Positions 1-7,408 of a stretch of DNA of 32,472 bases are shown piece by piece. Source of the stretch: JAFAXD01 sp035472475 (GTDB taxonomy: Bacteria; Pseudomonadota; Alphaproteobacteria; Rhizobiales; Xanthobacteraceae); assembly GCA_035472475.1 (NCBI GenBank), contig DATIPA010000203.1, positions 1-32,472 of the forward strand. The letters run 5' to 3'. Below the pieces are notes generated by a model that was not told the origin of the DNA, did not search any database, and saw only the letters and a program-made list of their open reading frames with translations. Positions within the stretch are counted from its first letter, which is position 1. Each line of letters begins with the position of its first letter. The position numbers and the translations under genes are program-made.

Positions 1-29
1 CGTGGGTTCGATTCCCATCGCCCGCTCCA
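1..29 (+). tRNA. tRNA-Gly (probably UCC anticodon), 3' end only
   Basis: The first 29 bases form the T-arm and the 3' acceptor strand of a tRNA. Stem GTGGG pairs with CCCAT around the loop TTCGATT, followed by CGCCCGC, discriminator T and an encoded CCA at 27-29. The CGCCCGC strand with discriminator T before CCA is typical of bacterial tRNA-Gly, and this T-arm resembles the UCC isoacceptor of alphaproteobacteria. The anticodon lies outside the window, so the identity is inferred from the acceptor end only. Confidence 0.8.
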
Positions 30-91
30 ATACTGCGGCACGCGGGCTGCGCTTCGCGTAACGGCGCGATTGGCACGTGAGGTGATCGACC

Positions 92-358
92 ATGTCTGGC
101 GAACTCGACGCCTTGGTTTTGGACCTCGTGGAATGGGTCGCACGCGAGCCGCGCTCCTATGCGGAGGTGTTCGACGCCTGGCGCACATCGTGCCCGCGCC
201 TGCCGGTGTGGGAAGAGGCGTGCGACCGCGGGTTGGTCGCGCGCACAAGCGTTCCAGGCCGCGGCGCCCTGGTGGTCGCAACGACATCCGGCCGCAAGTT
301 CCTGCAGCAACACGGCAGGCCGAGCGCGGCCGCTATGCCCGAGCGCGGGGCCGCCTGA
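92..358 (+). CDS. Conserved hypothetical small protein, winged-helix-like
   Basis: An 88-residue cytoplasmic protein with no signal peptide or membrane segment. The pattern is helical N-terminus (LDLVEWVAREPRSYAEVFDAW), a second helix around WEEACDRGLV, then a hairpin-like stretch ending in TSGRKFLQQ. This resembles the small winged-helix fold in which a final 'T..G..FL' segment follows the wing, so nucleic-acid binding is possible but unproven. The ATG at 92 has a GAGG at 78-81, a workable ribosome binding site. It starts only 62 bases after the tRNA and may be read from the tRNA promoter. Similar short proteins occur in Rhizobiales; I know of no assigned function. Confidence 0.7.
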   Translation: MSGELDALVLDLVEWVAREPRSYAEVFDAWRTSCPRLPVWEEACDRGLVARTSVPGRGALVVATTSGRKFLQQHGRPSAAAMPERGAA

Positions 359-420
359 GCACAAGCGGCTTTCGCTCAGTCAACGTCCACGGTGCCGCAG
401 GCATCGTCCACGAGAATGCT

Positions 421-441
421 CTAATATCCTTCATCTAATAT
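421..441 (+). promoter_or_regulatory. AT-rich direct repeat, possible promoter/operator of the TPR gene
   Basis: CTAATAT occurs at 421-427 and again at 435-441, centres 14 bases apart, in an otherwise GC-rich spacer (359-474). The TAATAT core could serve as a -10 element for the gene starting at 475. No convincing -35 was seen. The rest of the spacer shows nothing notable. Confidence 0.25.
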
Positions 442-474
442 TGTTGGCCTGTGATTCTGCGCGGAGGGCTGGTC

Positions 475-2328
475 GTGACGCAATCGAAGCGTTTGCGGTT
501 TTGGCTGCTTGCCGGTGCGGCGGCATTAGGAGGCGGCGGTCTGGCCGCGAGCGTCACGCTCGGCGGCGAGCGCGTCGCAGCGGCGACGCCATCGGCTGCA
601 CCAATTTCGGATGCAGATTTCATCCTCTGTCACACGCCCGCGAAGGGCGGTTTCGCAGCAAGCGTTGCACAGTTCCGCGTCGCCGCCACCCAAACCGAAG
701 TGCCGCCAACCGAAATGCAGGCCGCCGCGCCGGCGCCGGGCTTCGTCAACACGTTCCCACCGCTGTGGGACGGGCTGGGAACGCTGACCTACAAGATCAC
801 CACTGACGACCCGCAGGCACAGGCCTACTTCGATCAGGGGCTTCGTCTCACCTACGGCTTCAATCACGACGAAGCGCGACGCGCGTTCCGCGAGGCGCAG
901 CACCGCGATCCCGACTGCGCGATGTGCTACTGGGGCGAGGCTTTGGTGCTCGGCCCCAATATCAATATGCCGATGCCGGACGAGGCGGTGGCGCCCGCGT
1001 TCGCGGCCGCGCAGAAGGCGCAGGCGCTCGCGTCGAGCGGTGCGAAGCGCCCGGTGACTGCGCGCGAGCGCGCGCTGATCACGGCGCTCGCCGTGCGTTA
1101 CGCGCCCGACCCCAAGGCCGACCGCTCGGTACTCGACGCCGCTTACGCTGCCGCCATGGGCCAGGTGTCAAAACAGTTCCCGGACGACGACGACATTGCG
1201 GTCCTCTACGCCGAGTCCGTGATGGACCTCAGCCCATGGGATTACTGGAAGTCTGGGGGGGCTGAACCAAACCTACAGAGCGCTCCGATTGTGCCGACGC
1301 TCGAGCGGGTCCTGGCACGCAATCCGACCCATCCCGGCGCGCAGCACTATTATATCCACGCTGTTGAGGCCTCCGATCGGCCAAGCCGCGCCGAGCGCGC
1401 CGCCGATCAATTGCGCGGAACGATGCCGGGCGCCGGCCATATGGTCCATATGCCGGGCCACATCTATTACCGGATCGGCCGCTACTTCGATGCGCTCGCG
1501 GTCAATAAGGATGCGGTCGCGGCCGACGAGAAATATCTGCAAGCGTCGGACGCTCCCATGGGCGTCTACCGGCTCGGATATTATCCGCACAACGTGCACT
1601 TCATCTTGGTCTCGGCAACCATGTCGGGCGATGGCGCGGCGGCGATCGCGGCGGCCGAGAAGCTCAATGAGCTGATCCCGAACGATCGGCTGGCCAAGGC
1701 TCCCGGCGCCCAGACGATCAAGGCTGCGATGTATTTCGCCCACGCCCAGTTCAGCGCACCTGACACGATCCTTGCCTTGTCTGACCCGGTTGACGCCGGA
1801 CCCTATGTGAGGGCGATGTGGCGTTATGCGCGCGGCGTCGCGCAAGCGCGCAAGGGCGATCTGGACGCTGCCCGCACAGAAGCCAGCGCGATTTCGACGC
1901 TCGCAAAAACCGGCAATTTCGACGGTCTCAAAGAGGCCGGAATCCCGGCCCTTGACGTGCTTAAGCTCGCGCAGGCGGTGGTCGAAGGACGCATCGCGCA
2001 GGCGAAAGGCGACAGCCCAACTGCGATTGCGCGGTTCGGCGAAGCGGCGGCGATCCAGGACGCGCTTCGCTATACCGAGCCGCCGTACTGGTATTACCCG
2101 GTGCGACAGTCGCTCGCGGCAGCGCTCATGCAGGCGGGCAAGCTCGACCAGGCGCGCGAGCAATTCCAGCTCGCGCTCACGCGGGCGCCCAACAATGGCT
2201 GGATTTATTACGGCCTCGCCCAGCTCTACAGGAAGCGCGGGAACGCCAAGGCGGCGGCCGACGCCGAAGCACAACTCGCAAAGACCTGGATCGGCGACCG
2301 CGCGCTGCTTGACGTGTCGAGACTGTGA
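475..2328 (+). CDS. Exported tetratricopeptide-repeat protein
   Basis: A protein of 617 residues if translation begins at GTG 475, chosen because GGAGG at 463-467 sits at good spacing; an in-frame GTG at 451 would add eight residues. A basic start (TQSKRLRF) and a hydrophobic Ala/Gly-rich segment make a signal peptide, so it is probably periplasmic or anchored. From about residue 100, helical TPR-type pairs follow: 'AYFDQGLRLTYGFNHDEARRAFREA' with the motif CAMCYWGEA, then repeats to the C-terminus ('LDQAREQFQLALTRAPNNGWIYYGLAQLYRKRGNAKAAADA' region, about 555-600). The cysteine pair is not a c-type haem site because no CxxCH is present. TPR proteins scaffold protein-protein contacts; no partner can be named. 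It lies three bases before the DUF2007 gene and is probably cotranscribed with it. Confidence 0.88.
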   Translation: MTQSKRLRFWLLAGAAALGGGGLAASVTLGGERVAAATPSAAPISDADFILCHTPAKGGFAASVAQFRVAATQTEVPPTEMQAAAPAPGFVNTFPPLWDGLGTLTYKITTDDPQAQAYFDQGLRLTYGFNHDEARRAFREAQHRDPDCAMCYWGEALVLGPNINMPMPDEAVAPAFAAAQKAQALASSGAKRPVTARERALITALAVRYAPDPKADRSVLDAAYAAAMGQVSKQFPDDDDIAVLYAESVMDLSPWDYWKSGGAEPNLQSAPIVPTLERVLARNPTHPGAQHYYIHAVEASDRPSRAERAADQLRGTMPGAGHMVHMPGHIYYRIGRYFDALAVNKDAVAADEKYLQASDAPMGVYRLGYYPHNVHFILVSATMSGDGAAAIAAAEKLNELIPNDRLAKAPGAQTIKAAMYFAHAQFSAPDTILALSDPVDAGPYVRAMWRYARGVAQARKGDLDAARTEASAISTLAKTGNFDGLKEAGIPALDVLKLAQAVVEGRIAQAKGDSPTAIARFGEAAAIQDALRYTEPPYWYYPVRQSLAAALMQAGKLDQAREQFQLALTRAPNNGWIYYGLAQLYRKRGNAKAAADAEAQLAKTWIGDRALLDVSRL

Positions 2329-2331
2329 ACG

Positions 2332-2811
2332 ATGGACGTCACGCGGGAATCACTGAGCAAGAAATTCAGTGAATACAATGATGACGAGCTTTTGGAGCTC
2401 TATCGATCTGGGGGCTTGACCGAACTCGCAACTGACGTCGCAAAGGCTGAACTTGCGAAGCGCGGCCTCGACACGGCGCGATCGGCTCCGACGCCACCAC
2501 CGGCGCAGCCGGTATCCGAACCCGAACCTGAGCCGGCGATCGACGGCGACCTCGTGGAAGTTGCACGCCTGCTGGATCCGACCGAGGGCGAGATGTTGCG
2601 CGGCCGTTTGGAAGCCGAGGGCGTCCCGGCGATAGTTGCGGATAGGCAGACGGCAACACAGGTGCTCTATCGGTATACGATCGGCGGCGTGAGAATCCTT
2701 GTTCCAGAGGCGTATCTGGAGCGGGCGCGTGAGGTCGTTAAGGCCGATGCGCGCGGCGATTATGCGATCGACGATCGGACTGACGTTGGCCCACCTTCGG
2801 ATAATGCGTAA
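2332..2811 (+). CDS. DUF2007 domain protein
   Basis: A 159-residue soluble protein. Residues 1-45 form a small helical region (FSEYNDDELLELYRSGGLTELATDVAKAEL), then a Pro/Glu-rich linker (about 52-68), then a DUF2007-like domain from about 70 to 140: a beta strand 'LVEVARLLDPTEGEMLRGRLEAEG', then 'VRILVPEAYLERAREVV'. DUF2007 is a small alpha/beta domain of unclear role, sometimes called a putative signal-transducing protein. It begins three bases after the TPR gene, which implies an operon. Its stop codon (2809-2811) touches the stop codon of the convergent TctC gene with no intervening base. Confidence 0.85.
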   Translation: MDVTRESLSKKFSEYNDDELLELYRSGGLTELATDVAKAELAKRGLDTARSAPTPPPAQPVSEPEPEPAIDGDLVEVARLLDPTEGEMLRGRLEAEGVPAIVADRQTATQVLYRYTIGGVRILVPEAYLERAREVVKADARGDYAIDDRTDVGPPSDNA

Positions 2812-3780
2812 TCATTCCGGTGTGATGCCGGCGTCGCGCACCACCTGACCCCACTTCGCCGTTTCGGCCGGAATGAATGCAGCGAGCTCTTCGGGCGTGC
2901 TGGTGAGCGGCTCGACCGCCATCCCCTGCATCTTGTCCTGCACGTCCGGCCGCTGGATGTAATCGACCACCGCCCGATTGAGCGTATCGATCGCCGGCCG
3001 CGGCGTTCCGGCGCGCGCCATCACGGCGAACCATCCGAGTGCCGAATAGCCCGGCAGCGCCGCCTCTGCGATGGTCGGGATATCGGGCACGACCTTGACC
3101 CGATGACCCGTCGTGACGCCGAAGGCGGTGACCTTGCCGTCGCGAATGAGCTGCATCGACGGCAGCAGATCGACCATCATCACCGGGATCACGCCGGACA
3201 TCACATCGGTCAGGGCCGGGACGCTCCCTTTGTATGGCACATGCTGCATCTTCAGGCCGGCCATCTTCATGAACAATTCCATGAACAGATGGTGCGGCGT
3301 GCCGTGTCCGGCCGATGCGTAGCTCAGCTGCCCCGGTCTGGCCTTGATGTAGGCGATCAGCTCGGGGAGTGTCTTAGGTCCGAGCGCCGGATTGGCGACC
3401 AGCACAAAATAAGCGGAGCCCACGAGGCTGACCGGTGCCAAATCCTTGATCGGGTCGTAGGGAAGCGACTTGTAGATGTTGGGATTGACCGCCAGCGACG
3501 TTGCCGAGGACATCACCAGCATCGAGCCGTCGGGCGGCGATTTTGCGACTGCGGCCGTCCCGATTTGCATGCTCGCGCCCGGGCGGTTCTCGACCACGAA
3601 CGGCTGTTTGAGCTGGTTGCGCAACGCCTCCGCCAGCATGCGGGTCAGGATGTCGGTCGACCCGCCGGGAGCGAACGGAACGACGAACGTCACCGGGCGA
3701 TCCGGGTACTCGGCCCGCGCAGGCGCAATGCCGGCGCTCAAGGCCACCGCCAGCATGATCGCAGCATATTTTGGGGTCAT
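2812..3780 (-). CDS. Tripartite tricarboxylate transporter substrate-binding protein (Bug/TctC family)
   Basis: A 322-residue periplasmic solute-binding protein. The ATG at 3780 is preferred over upstream in-frame starts because GGGAGG ends eight bases before it and the signal peptide then begins properly (MTPKYAAIMLAVALSAGIAPARA, cleaved near residue 23). Family hallmarks follow: YPDRPVTFVVPFAPGGSTD near the mature N-terminus, then 'VENRPGASMQIGT', 'LPYDPIKDLAPVSLV' and 'HVPYKGSVPALTDVMSG'. Bug proteins bind carboxylates or other small organic ligands; many are orphans without TctA/TctB membrane partners, and none is visible here. The ligand cannot be read from sequence. A hairpin overlies the ribosome binding site (3788-3808). 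Confidence 0.93.
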   Translation of the reverse strand: MTPKYAAIMLAVALSAGIAPARAEYPDRPVTFVVPFAPGGSTDILTRMLAEALRNQLKQPFVVENRPGASMQIGTAAVAKSPPDGSMLVMSSATSLAVNPNIYKSLPYDPIKDLAPVSLVGSAYFVLVANPALGPKTLPELIAYIKARPGQLSYASAGHGTPHHLFMELFMKMAGLKMQHVPYKGSVPALTDVMSGVIPVMMVDLLPSMQLIRDGKVTAFGVTTGHRVKVVPDIPTIAEAALPGYSALGWFAVMARAGTPRPAIDTLNRAVVDYIQRPDVQDKMQGMAVEPLTSTPEELAAFIPAETAKWGQVVRDAGITPE

Positions 3781-3787
3781 GCCGCAT

Positions 3788-3808
3788 CCTCCCGTTTTGA
3801 CCGGGAGG
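3788..3808 (-). promoter_or_regulatory. Hairpin covering the tctC-type gene ribosome binding site
   Basis: Arms CCTCCCG (3788-3794) and CGGGAGG (3802-3808) are perfectly complementary across a 7-base loop. Read on the minus strand, the second arm is the Shine-Dalgarno sequence of the Bug/TctC gene and would be paired in the mRNA, seven bases before the ATG. It could hold back translation until opened. Confidence 0.5.
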
Positions 3809-3812
3809 TTAG

Positions 3813-3833
3813 GGCATTTTCGGTCGAAATGCC
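3813..3833. repeat. Inverted repeat in divergent spacer
   Basis: GGCATTT (3813-3819) and AAATGCC (3827-3833) are perfect 7-base arms around a 7-base centre. It lies directly upstream of the ribosome-binding-site hairpin of the leftward Bug/TctC gene, so it could be an operator or a second 5' leader hairpin. Confidence 0.45.
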
Positions 3834-3845
3834 TGCAGGAGGCCC

Positions 3846-3864
3846 TTATCCGGGATAAAATCCC
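3846..3864. promoter_or_regulatory. Nested palindromes, candidate operator
   Basis: TTATCCGGGATAA (3846-3858) has 6-base arms around a single central G. It overlaps a second inverted repeat, GGGAT (3852-3856) and ATCCC (3860-3864). The position between two divergent genes suits a shared operator. No known regulator site is recognised. Confidence 0.4.
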
Positions 3865-3938
3865 TAGGTTCACCGCTGGCTGACGTTGCCGCCCGGCGTT
3901 TTCGGCCCTATTTGGAGCATGTTCAGCGCCGAAGGACT

Positions 3939-3959
3939 TTGGTCTCGAAATGAGACCAA
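3939..3959. promoter_or_regulatory. Perfect 8-bp inverted repeat upstream of the SCO1 operon
   Basis: TTGGTCTC (3939-3946) and GAGACCAA (3952-3959) flank the 5-base centre GAAAT. It ends 20 bases before the start of the small membrane protein at 3980. It could be an operator or an mRNA leader hairpin. It also argues against the in-frame ATG at 3950, which would fall in the hairpin loop. Confidence 0.5.
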
Positions 3960-3979
3960 CCCGGCCGTACGGATGTCCG

Positions 3980-4141
3980 ATGTCGCAGCTTCCGTCCTCC
4001 TTGCTCGCGTTGCCGCGCCCGCTGATGGCTGTGGGCGTCGCCGTGGCCTTGCTGGTCGCGGCTGCGGTCGCGCTCTGGGTGCACTACGGGACGGCCGTGT
4101 TCTACGAAATGATCGCGGCCGGGGTGGCATGGTGCCTGTGA
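3980..4141 (+). CDS. Small single-pass membrane protein, hypothetical
   Basis: A 53-residue protein starting MSQLPSSLLALPRP, followed by one long hydrophobic segment (about residues 14-32, MAVGVAVALLVAAAVALWV) and a short tail HYGTAVFYEMIAAGVAWCL. Tiny proteins with a C-terminal 'YG.AVF.EM..AG.A.C' pattern next to SCO1 genes are familiar from Rhizobiales, which supports a real gene. An in-frame ATG at 3950 would add ten residues but lies inside an inverted repeat. The stop is seven bases before the SCO1 start, so the two are likely cotranslated. Function is unknown; a role in cytochrome oxidase assembly is only suggested by the neighbour. Confidence 0.65.
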   Translation: MSQLPSSLLALPRPLMAVGVAVALLVAAAVALWVHYGTAVFYEMIAAGVAWCL

Positions 4142-4148
4142 GAATGCA

Positions 4149-4748
4149 ATGACCGTCAAGACCACGCGCCTCTTGCTGGTGCTCGCCGCCTTTGTGGCCG
4201 GCCTGATCGTCTGCTTCGGCGTAGTCGTGCTGGTGACCGGGCAGGCGGGCGCGCCGATCCGCGCGCAAGCCGCCGCCATCGGCGGTCCGTTCCATCTCGT
4301 TGATCAGGACGGACGCCCGGTGAGCGACCAGGATTTCCGCGGCAAGCCCTTGCTGGTGTTCTTTGGCTACACGCATTGTCCCGACGTGTGCCCGACGACG
4401 TTGTTCGACGTGTCCGAGGTTCTGCGACGCCTTGGCCCGGATGCCGACCGGGCCGCCGCGCTGTTCATCACGGTCGATCCGCAGCGGGATACGCCCGCAA
4501 CGCTCAAGGATTATCTCTCAAACTTTGATCCGCACCTGCGCGGCGTAACCGGCAGTCCGGACGCGATTGCCGCCGCTGCAAAAGCCTACCGTGTCTATTA
4601 CAAGAAGGTCCCGACCGAGGGCGACGACTACACGATGGACCACACTGCCATCGTCTATCTGATGGATAAGGATGGACATTTTGTTGCGCCGTTCAGCCTA
4701 CGCCGAACTCCTGAAGCCGCCGCCGATGACCTTCGCCGCTATCTCTGA
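4149..4748 (+). CDS. SCO1/SenC family copper chaperone
   Basis: A 199-residue membrane-anchored protein with a thioredoxin-like fold. An N-terminal hydrophobic anchor (about residues 6-30) precedes the domain, which begins at GGPFHLVDQDGRPVSDQDF. The copper-binding CxxxC motif is CPDVC (Cys77, Cys81) and the third ligand is His165 in YTMDHTA; all three are present, so a functional copper site is expected. Length is normal for the family. SCO proteins deliver copper to, or reduce, the CuA site of cytochrome c oxidase on the periplasmic side. The gene follows the 53-residue membrane protein and overlaps the next gene by 23 bases. Confidence 0.95.
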   Translation: MTVKTTRLLLVLAAFVAGLIVCFGVVVLVTGQAGAPIRAQAAAIGGPFHLVDQDGRPVSDQDFRGKPLLVFFGYTHCPDVCPTTLFDVSEVLRRLGPDADRAAALFITVDPQRDTPATLKDYLSNFDPHLRGVTGSPDAIAAAAKAYRVYYKKVPTEGDDYTMDHTAIVYLMDKDGHFVAPFSLRRTPEAAADDLRRYL

Positions 4749-5712
4749 TTCGACGCCGGCGCGTCGCGTCGGGGCATTGCGTCCGCTGTGGATCGGACTG
4801 CTGGTGGGCTTCTGCTCCGCCACGCTTGTTCCAGCGGCGGCCCAAAACCTGCCGTCGAAACTGCCGCCCGCACCGCCGCCGGCCGCTCAGCCGGCACCGG
4901 TACTGCCGCCGACGCCGGCTCTACCATCGGCCGCCACCCGGGCGGCGATCGCCAAGCCGCCGGTGCCGAGCTTTTGGGACCCACGGCGGCGGCCGGAGCG
5001 GCCGGATCTGTCGCGCGTCAATTTGATTCGCTTCATGACCGAGGTCGACTACCCGCCGTTCGACTATGCGGGCCAGGACGGAAACCCGATCGGGTTCAAC
5101 GTCGACCTTGCGCGCCTGATCTGCGACGAGCTGAAAGTTCCCTGCACCATGCAGATGCGACGGTTCGATACGTTGATCGATGCGCTCAACGATAACAAGG
5201 GCGATGCCGCCATCGCTTCCATGGCCGTAACGGCGCAAACGCGCGAGAAATTGGACTTCAGCGATCCCTACTACCGCCCGATCGGTCGGTTCGCGGCACG
5301 TCGCGATGCCGGGACCGTGTTTCCGGAGCCGCTCGATGGTAAGAAGATCGCCGTTGTGGCGGGCACTGCGCACGACGAATATGCGCGAGCGCTGTTCACC
5401 CAGGCCGACATCCGTCGGTATCCCGGCATGGAGGCCGCGCGTGACGCGCTCCGGCGCGGCGAGGTCGACCTCCTGTTCGGCGACGGATTTGCGCTGGCCT
5501 CCTGGCTCAACGGCACCGATTCGAGCAATTGCTGCTTGTTCGTGGGCGGACCCTATACGGAAAGCCGCGTGTTCGGCGAAGGCGTCGGGATCGCGGTCAA
5601 ACGCGGCAATGACACGCTGCGTCAGGCCTTCAACTGGGCCCTGTTTCGCCTTTGGGAAAAAGGCAAGTTTGCCGAGCTCTGGCTGCGTTATTTCCCGATC
5701 AATCCGTACTAA
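4726..5712 (+). CDS. Family 3 periplasmic solute-binding protein
   Basis: A 328-residue exported protein. The start at ATG 4726 gives a signal sequence (RRVGALRPLWIGLLVGFCSATLVPAAAQ) and overlaps the SCO1 gene by 23 bases; an in-frame ATG at 4672 would overlap more and put extra residues before the signal. A Pro/Ala-rich linker (about 40-85) precedes the SBP_bac_3 domain from about residue 100 to the end: 'FMTEVDYPPFDYAGQDGNPIGFNVDLARLI', then 'KGDAAIASMAVTAQTREKLDFSDPYY', ending 'WEKGKFAELWLRYFP'. Family 3 proteins usually bind polar amino acids. No permease or ATPase genes are adjacent, so it may be an orphan or a sensor component. Ligand unknown. Confidence 0.9.
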   Translation: MTFAAISDSTPARRVGALRPLWIGLLVGFCSATLVPAAAQNLPSKLPPAPPPAAQPAPVLPPTPALPSAATRAAIAKPPVPSFWDPRRRPERPDLSRVNLIRFMTEVDYPPFDYAGQDGNPIGFNVDLARLICDELKVPCTMQMRRFDTLIDALNDNKGDAAIASMAVTAQTREKLDFSDPYYRPIGRFAARRDAGTVFPEPLDGKKIAVVAGTAHDEYARALFTQADIRRYPGMEAARDALRRGEVDLLFGDGFALASWLNGTDSSNCCLFVGGPYTESRVFGEGVGIAVKRGNDTLRQAFNWALFRLWEKGKFAELWLRYFPINPY

Positions 5713-5724
5713 TCTCGTCCGCGC

Positions 5725-7365
5725 ATGACCAACCTCGAGACCACCGCCGCATCATTGCGCGCGCTCGCCGAGCAATCGACCGCCTGGCCGTTTGAAGAAG
5801 CCCGCAAGATCGTCGACCGCCTCAAGAAGTATCCGAAAGACGAGGTGATCTTCGAGACCGGCTACGGTCCCTCCGGCCTGCCACACATCGGCACGTTCGG
5901 CGAGGTGGCGCGCACCACCATGGTGCGGCACGCCTTTCGCGTGCTCACCGACGACAAGGTGCGCACGCGCCTGATCGCATTTTCGGACGACATGGATGGT
6001 CTGCGCAAAGTCCCCGACAACATCCCCAACAAGGATCTGGTCGAGCGCTATCTAAAGCAGCCGCTGACCCGGGTCCCCGATCCGTTCGGTACGCATCCAA
6101 GCTTCGGCGAACACAACAATGCGCGGCTGCGCGCGTTCCTCGATGCATTTGGTTTTGAGTACGAGTTCCTATCGTCTACGGCTTGTTACACCTCCGGGCG
6201 CTTCGACAATGCGCTGTTGCGCGTGCTGGAACGCTTTGATCAGGTGATGGCGATCATGCTGCCGTCGCTGCGCGAAGAGCGGGCCGCGACCTACTCGCCG
6301 TTTCTGCCGATCTCACCTAAAACCGGAGTCGTGTTGGAGGTCCCGATCGTAGCGCACGATGCGCGCGCCGGCACCATCACCTACGATGACCCCGACAGCG
6401 GCGAACGCTTGACCGTGCCGGTGACGGGCGGGCGCGCCAAGCTGCAGTGGAAGCCGGACTGGGCCATGCGCTGGCTTGCGCTCGAAGTCGACTACGAGAT
6501 GGCCGGCAAGGACCTGATCGATTCGGTCAAGCTCTCAAGCGAGATCTGCCGCGCGCTCGGCGGCACACCGCCGGAAGGCTTCAACTACGAGCTCTTCCTC
6601 GATGAGAAGGGCCAGAAAATTTCAAAGTCGAAGGGCAACGGCCTGACCATCGAGGAATGGCTGCGCTACGCCAGCCCGGAAAGTCTCGCATTGTTCATGT
6701 ATCGCGAGCCGAAGGCGGCGAAGCGGCTCTATTTCGACGTCATCCCGCGTCACGTCGACGAGTATCAGCAATTTCTGGAGGCCTATCAGCGCCAGGATAC
6801 GCGCCAACGCTTGTCGAACCCGGTCTGGCATATTCATTCGAGTGCGCCGCCGCAGCCCGAAATGCCGATCTCGTTTGCGATGCTGCTCAGTCTGGTGACC
6901 GCATCGAACGCCGAGAACGCCGAGACCCTGTGGGGTTTTATCGGGCGCTATCGGCCGGGGGTCACGCCTGCGACCCATCCCAAGCTCGGACAAATGGTGG
7001 ATTACGCGATCCACTATTTTCGCGACTTCGTGCTGCCGGAAAAGAAGTTTCGCGAGCCGACACCCGGGGAGCGCGCGGCGCTCATCGACCTGCGGGACGC
7101 GCTGGCGCAGTTGCCGGCCGACGCCTCGGCCGAGCGCATCCAGGAAGTCGTCTACGAGGTCGGCCGGCGCGAGCCGTTTCTCGACAAGTCCGGCAAGGTC
7201 AAGACCAAGGACGGCAAGCCCGGTGTCGTGCTCGACTGGTTTAATATGTTGTACCAGGTGTTGCTGGGCCAGGAAAAAGGCCCGCGCTTTGGTTCGTTCG
7301 TCGCGGTTTATGGATTGCAGAACACCATCGACATGATCGACGGCGCGCTGGCGAGGTCGGCCTAG
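5725..7365 (+). CDS. lysS: Lysine--tRNA ligase, class I
   Basis: A 546-residue cytoplasmic enzyme that charges tRNA-Lys with lysine using ATP. It is the class I (Rossmann-fold) form, not the class II LysS of most bacteria. The HIGH-type signature is GPSGLPHIGT (His54-Ile-Gly56) and the KMSKS-type signature is KISKSK (298-303). The C-terminal helical region, including 'REPFLDKSGKVKTKDGKPG' and 'WFNMLYQVLLGQEKGPRFGSF', matches the family, and the length is normal. Class I LysRS is common in archaea and alphaproteobacteria. The gene begins 12 bases after the solute-binding protein gene without a strong ribosome binding site. Some annotations use lysK. Confidence 0.96.
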   Translation: MTNLETTAASLRALAEQSTAWPFEEARKIVDRLKKYPKDEVIFETGYGPSGLPHIGTFGEVARTTMVRHAFRVLTDDKVRTRLIAFSDDMDGLRKVPDNIPNKDLVERYLKQPLTRVPDPFGTHPSFGEHNNARLRAFLDAFGFEYEFLSSTACYTSGRFDNALLRVLERFDQVMAIMLPSLREERAATYSPFLPISPKTGVVLEVPIVAHDARAGTITYDDPDSGERLTVPVTGGRAKLQWKPDWAMRWLALEVDYEMAGKDLIDSVKLSSEICRALGGTPPEGFNYELFLDEKGQKISKSKGNGLTIEEWLRYASPESLALFMYREPKAAKRLYFDVIPRHVDEYQQFLEAYQRQDTRQRLSNPVWHIHSSAPPQPEMPISFAMLLSLVTASNAENAETLWGFIGRYRPGVTPATHPKLGQMVDYAIHYFRDFVLPEKKFREPTPGERAALIDLRDALAQLPADASAERIQEVVYEVGRREPFLDKSGKVKTKDGKPGVVLDWFNMLYQVLLGQEKGPRFGSFVAVYGLQNTIDMIDGALARSA

Positions 7366-7408
7366 CGAAAGCGTCAACGCGCTACTGCGGCTCATACCTG
7401 CGGGGGTG

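Noticed and set aside
900..950. Haem-binding motif in the TPR protein
   Set aside because: The cysteine pair reads CAMCY without the His needed for CxxCH.
3950..3979. Upstream ATG for the 53-residue membrane protein
   Set aside because: It lies in the loop of the 3939-3959 inverted repeat and adds residues unlike the rest; ATG 3980 is preferred.
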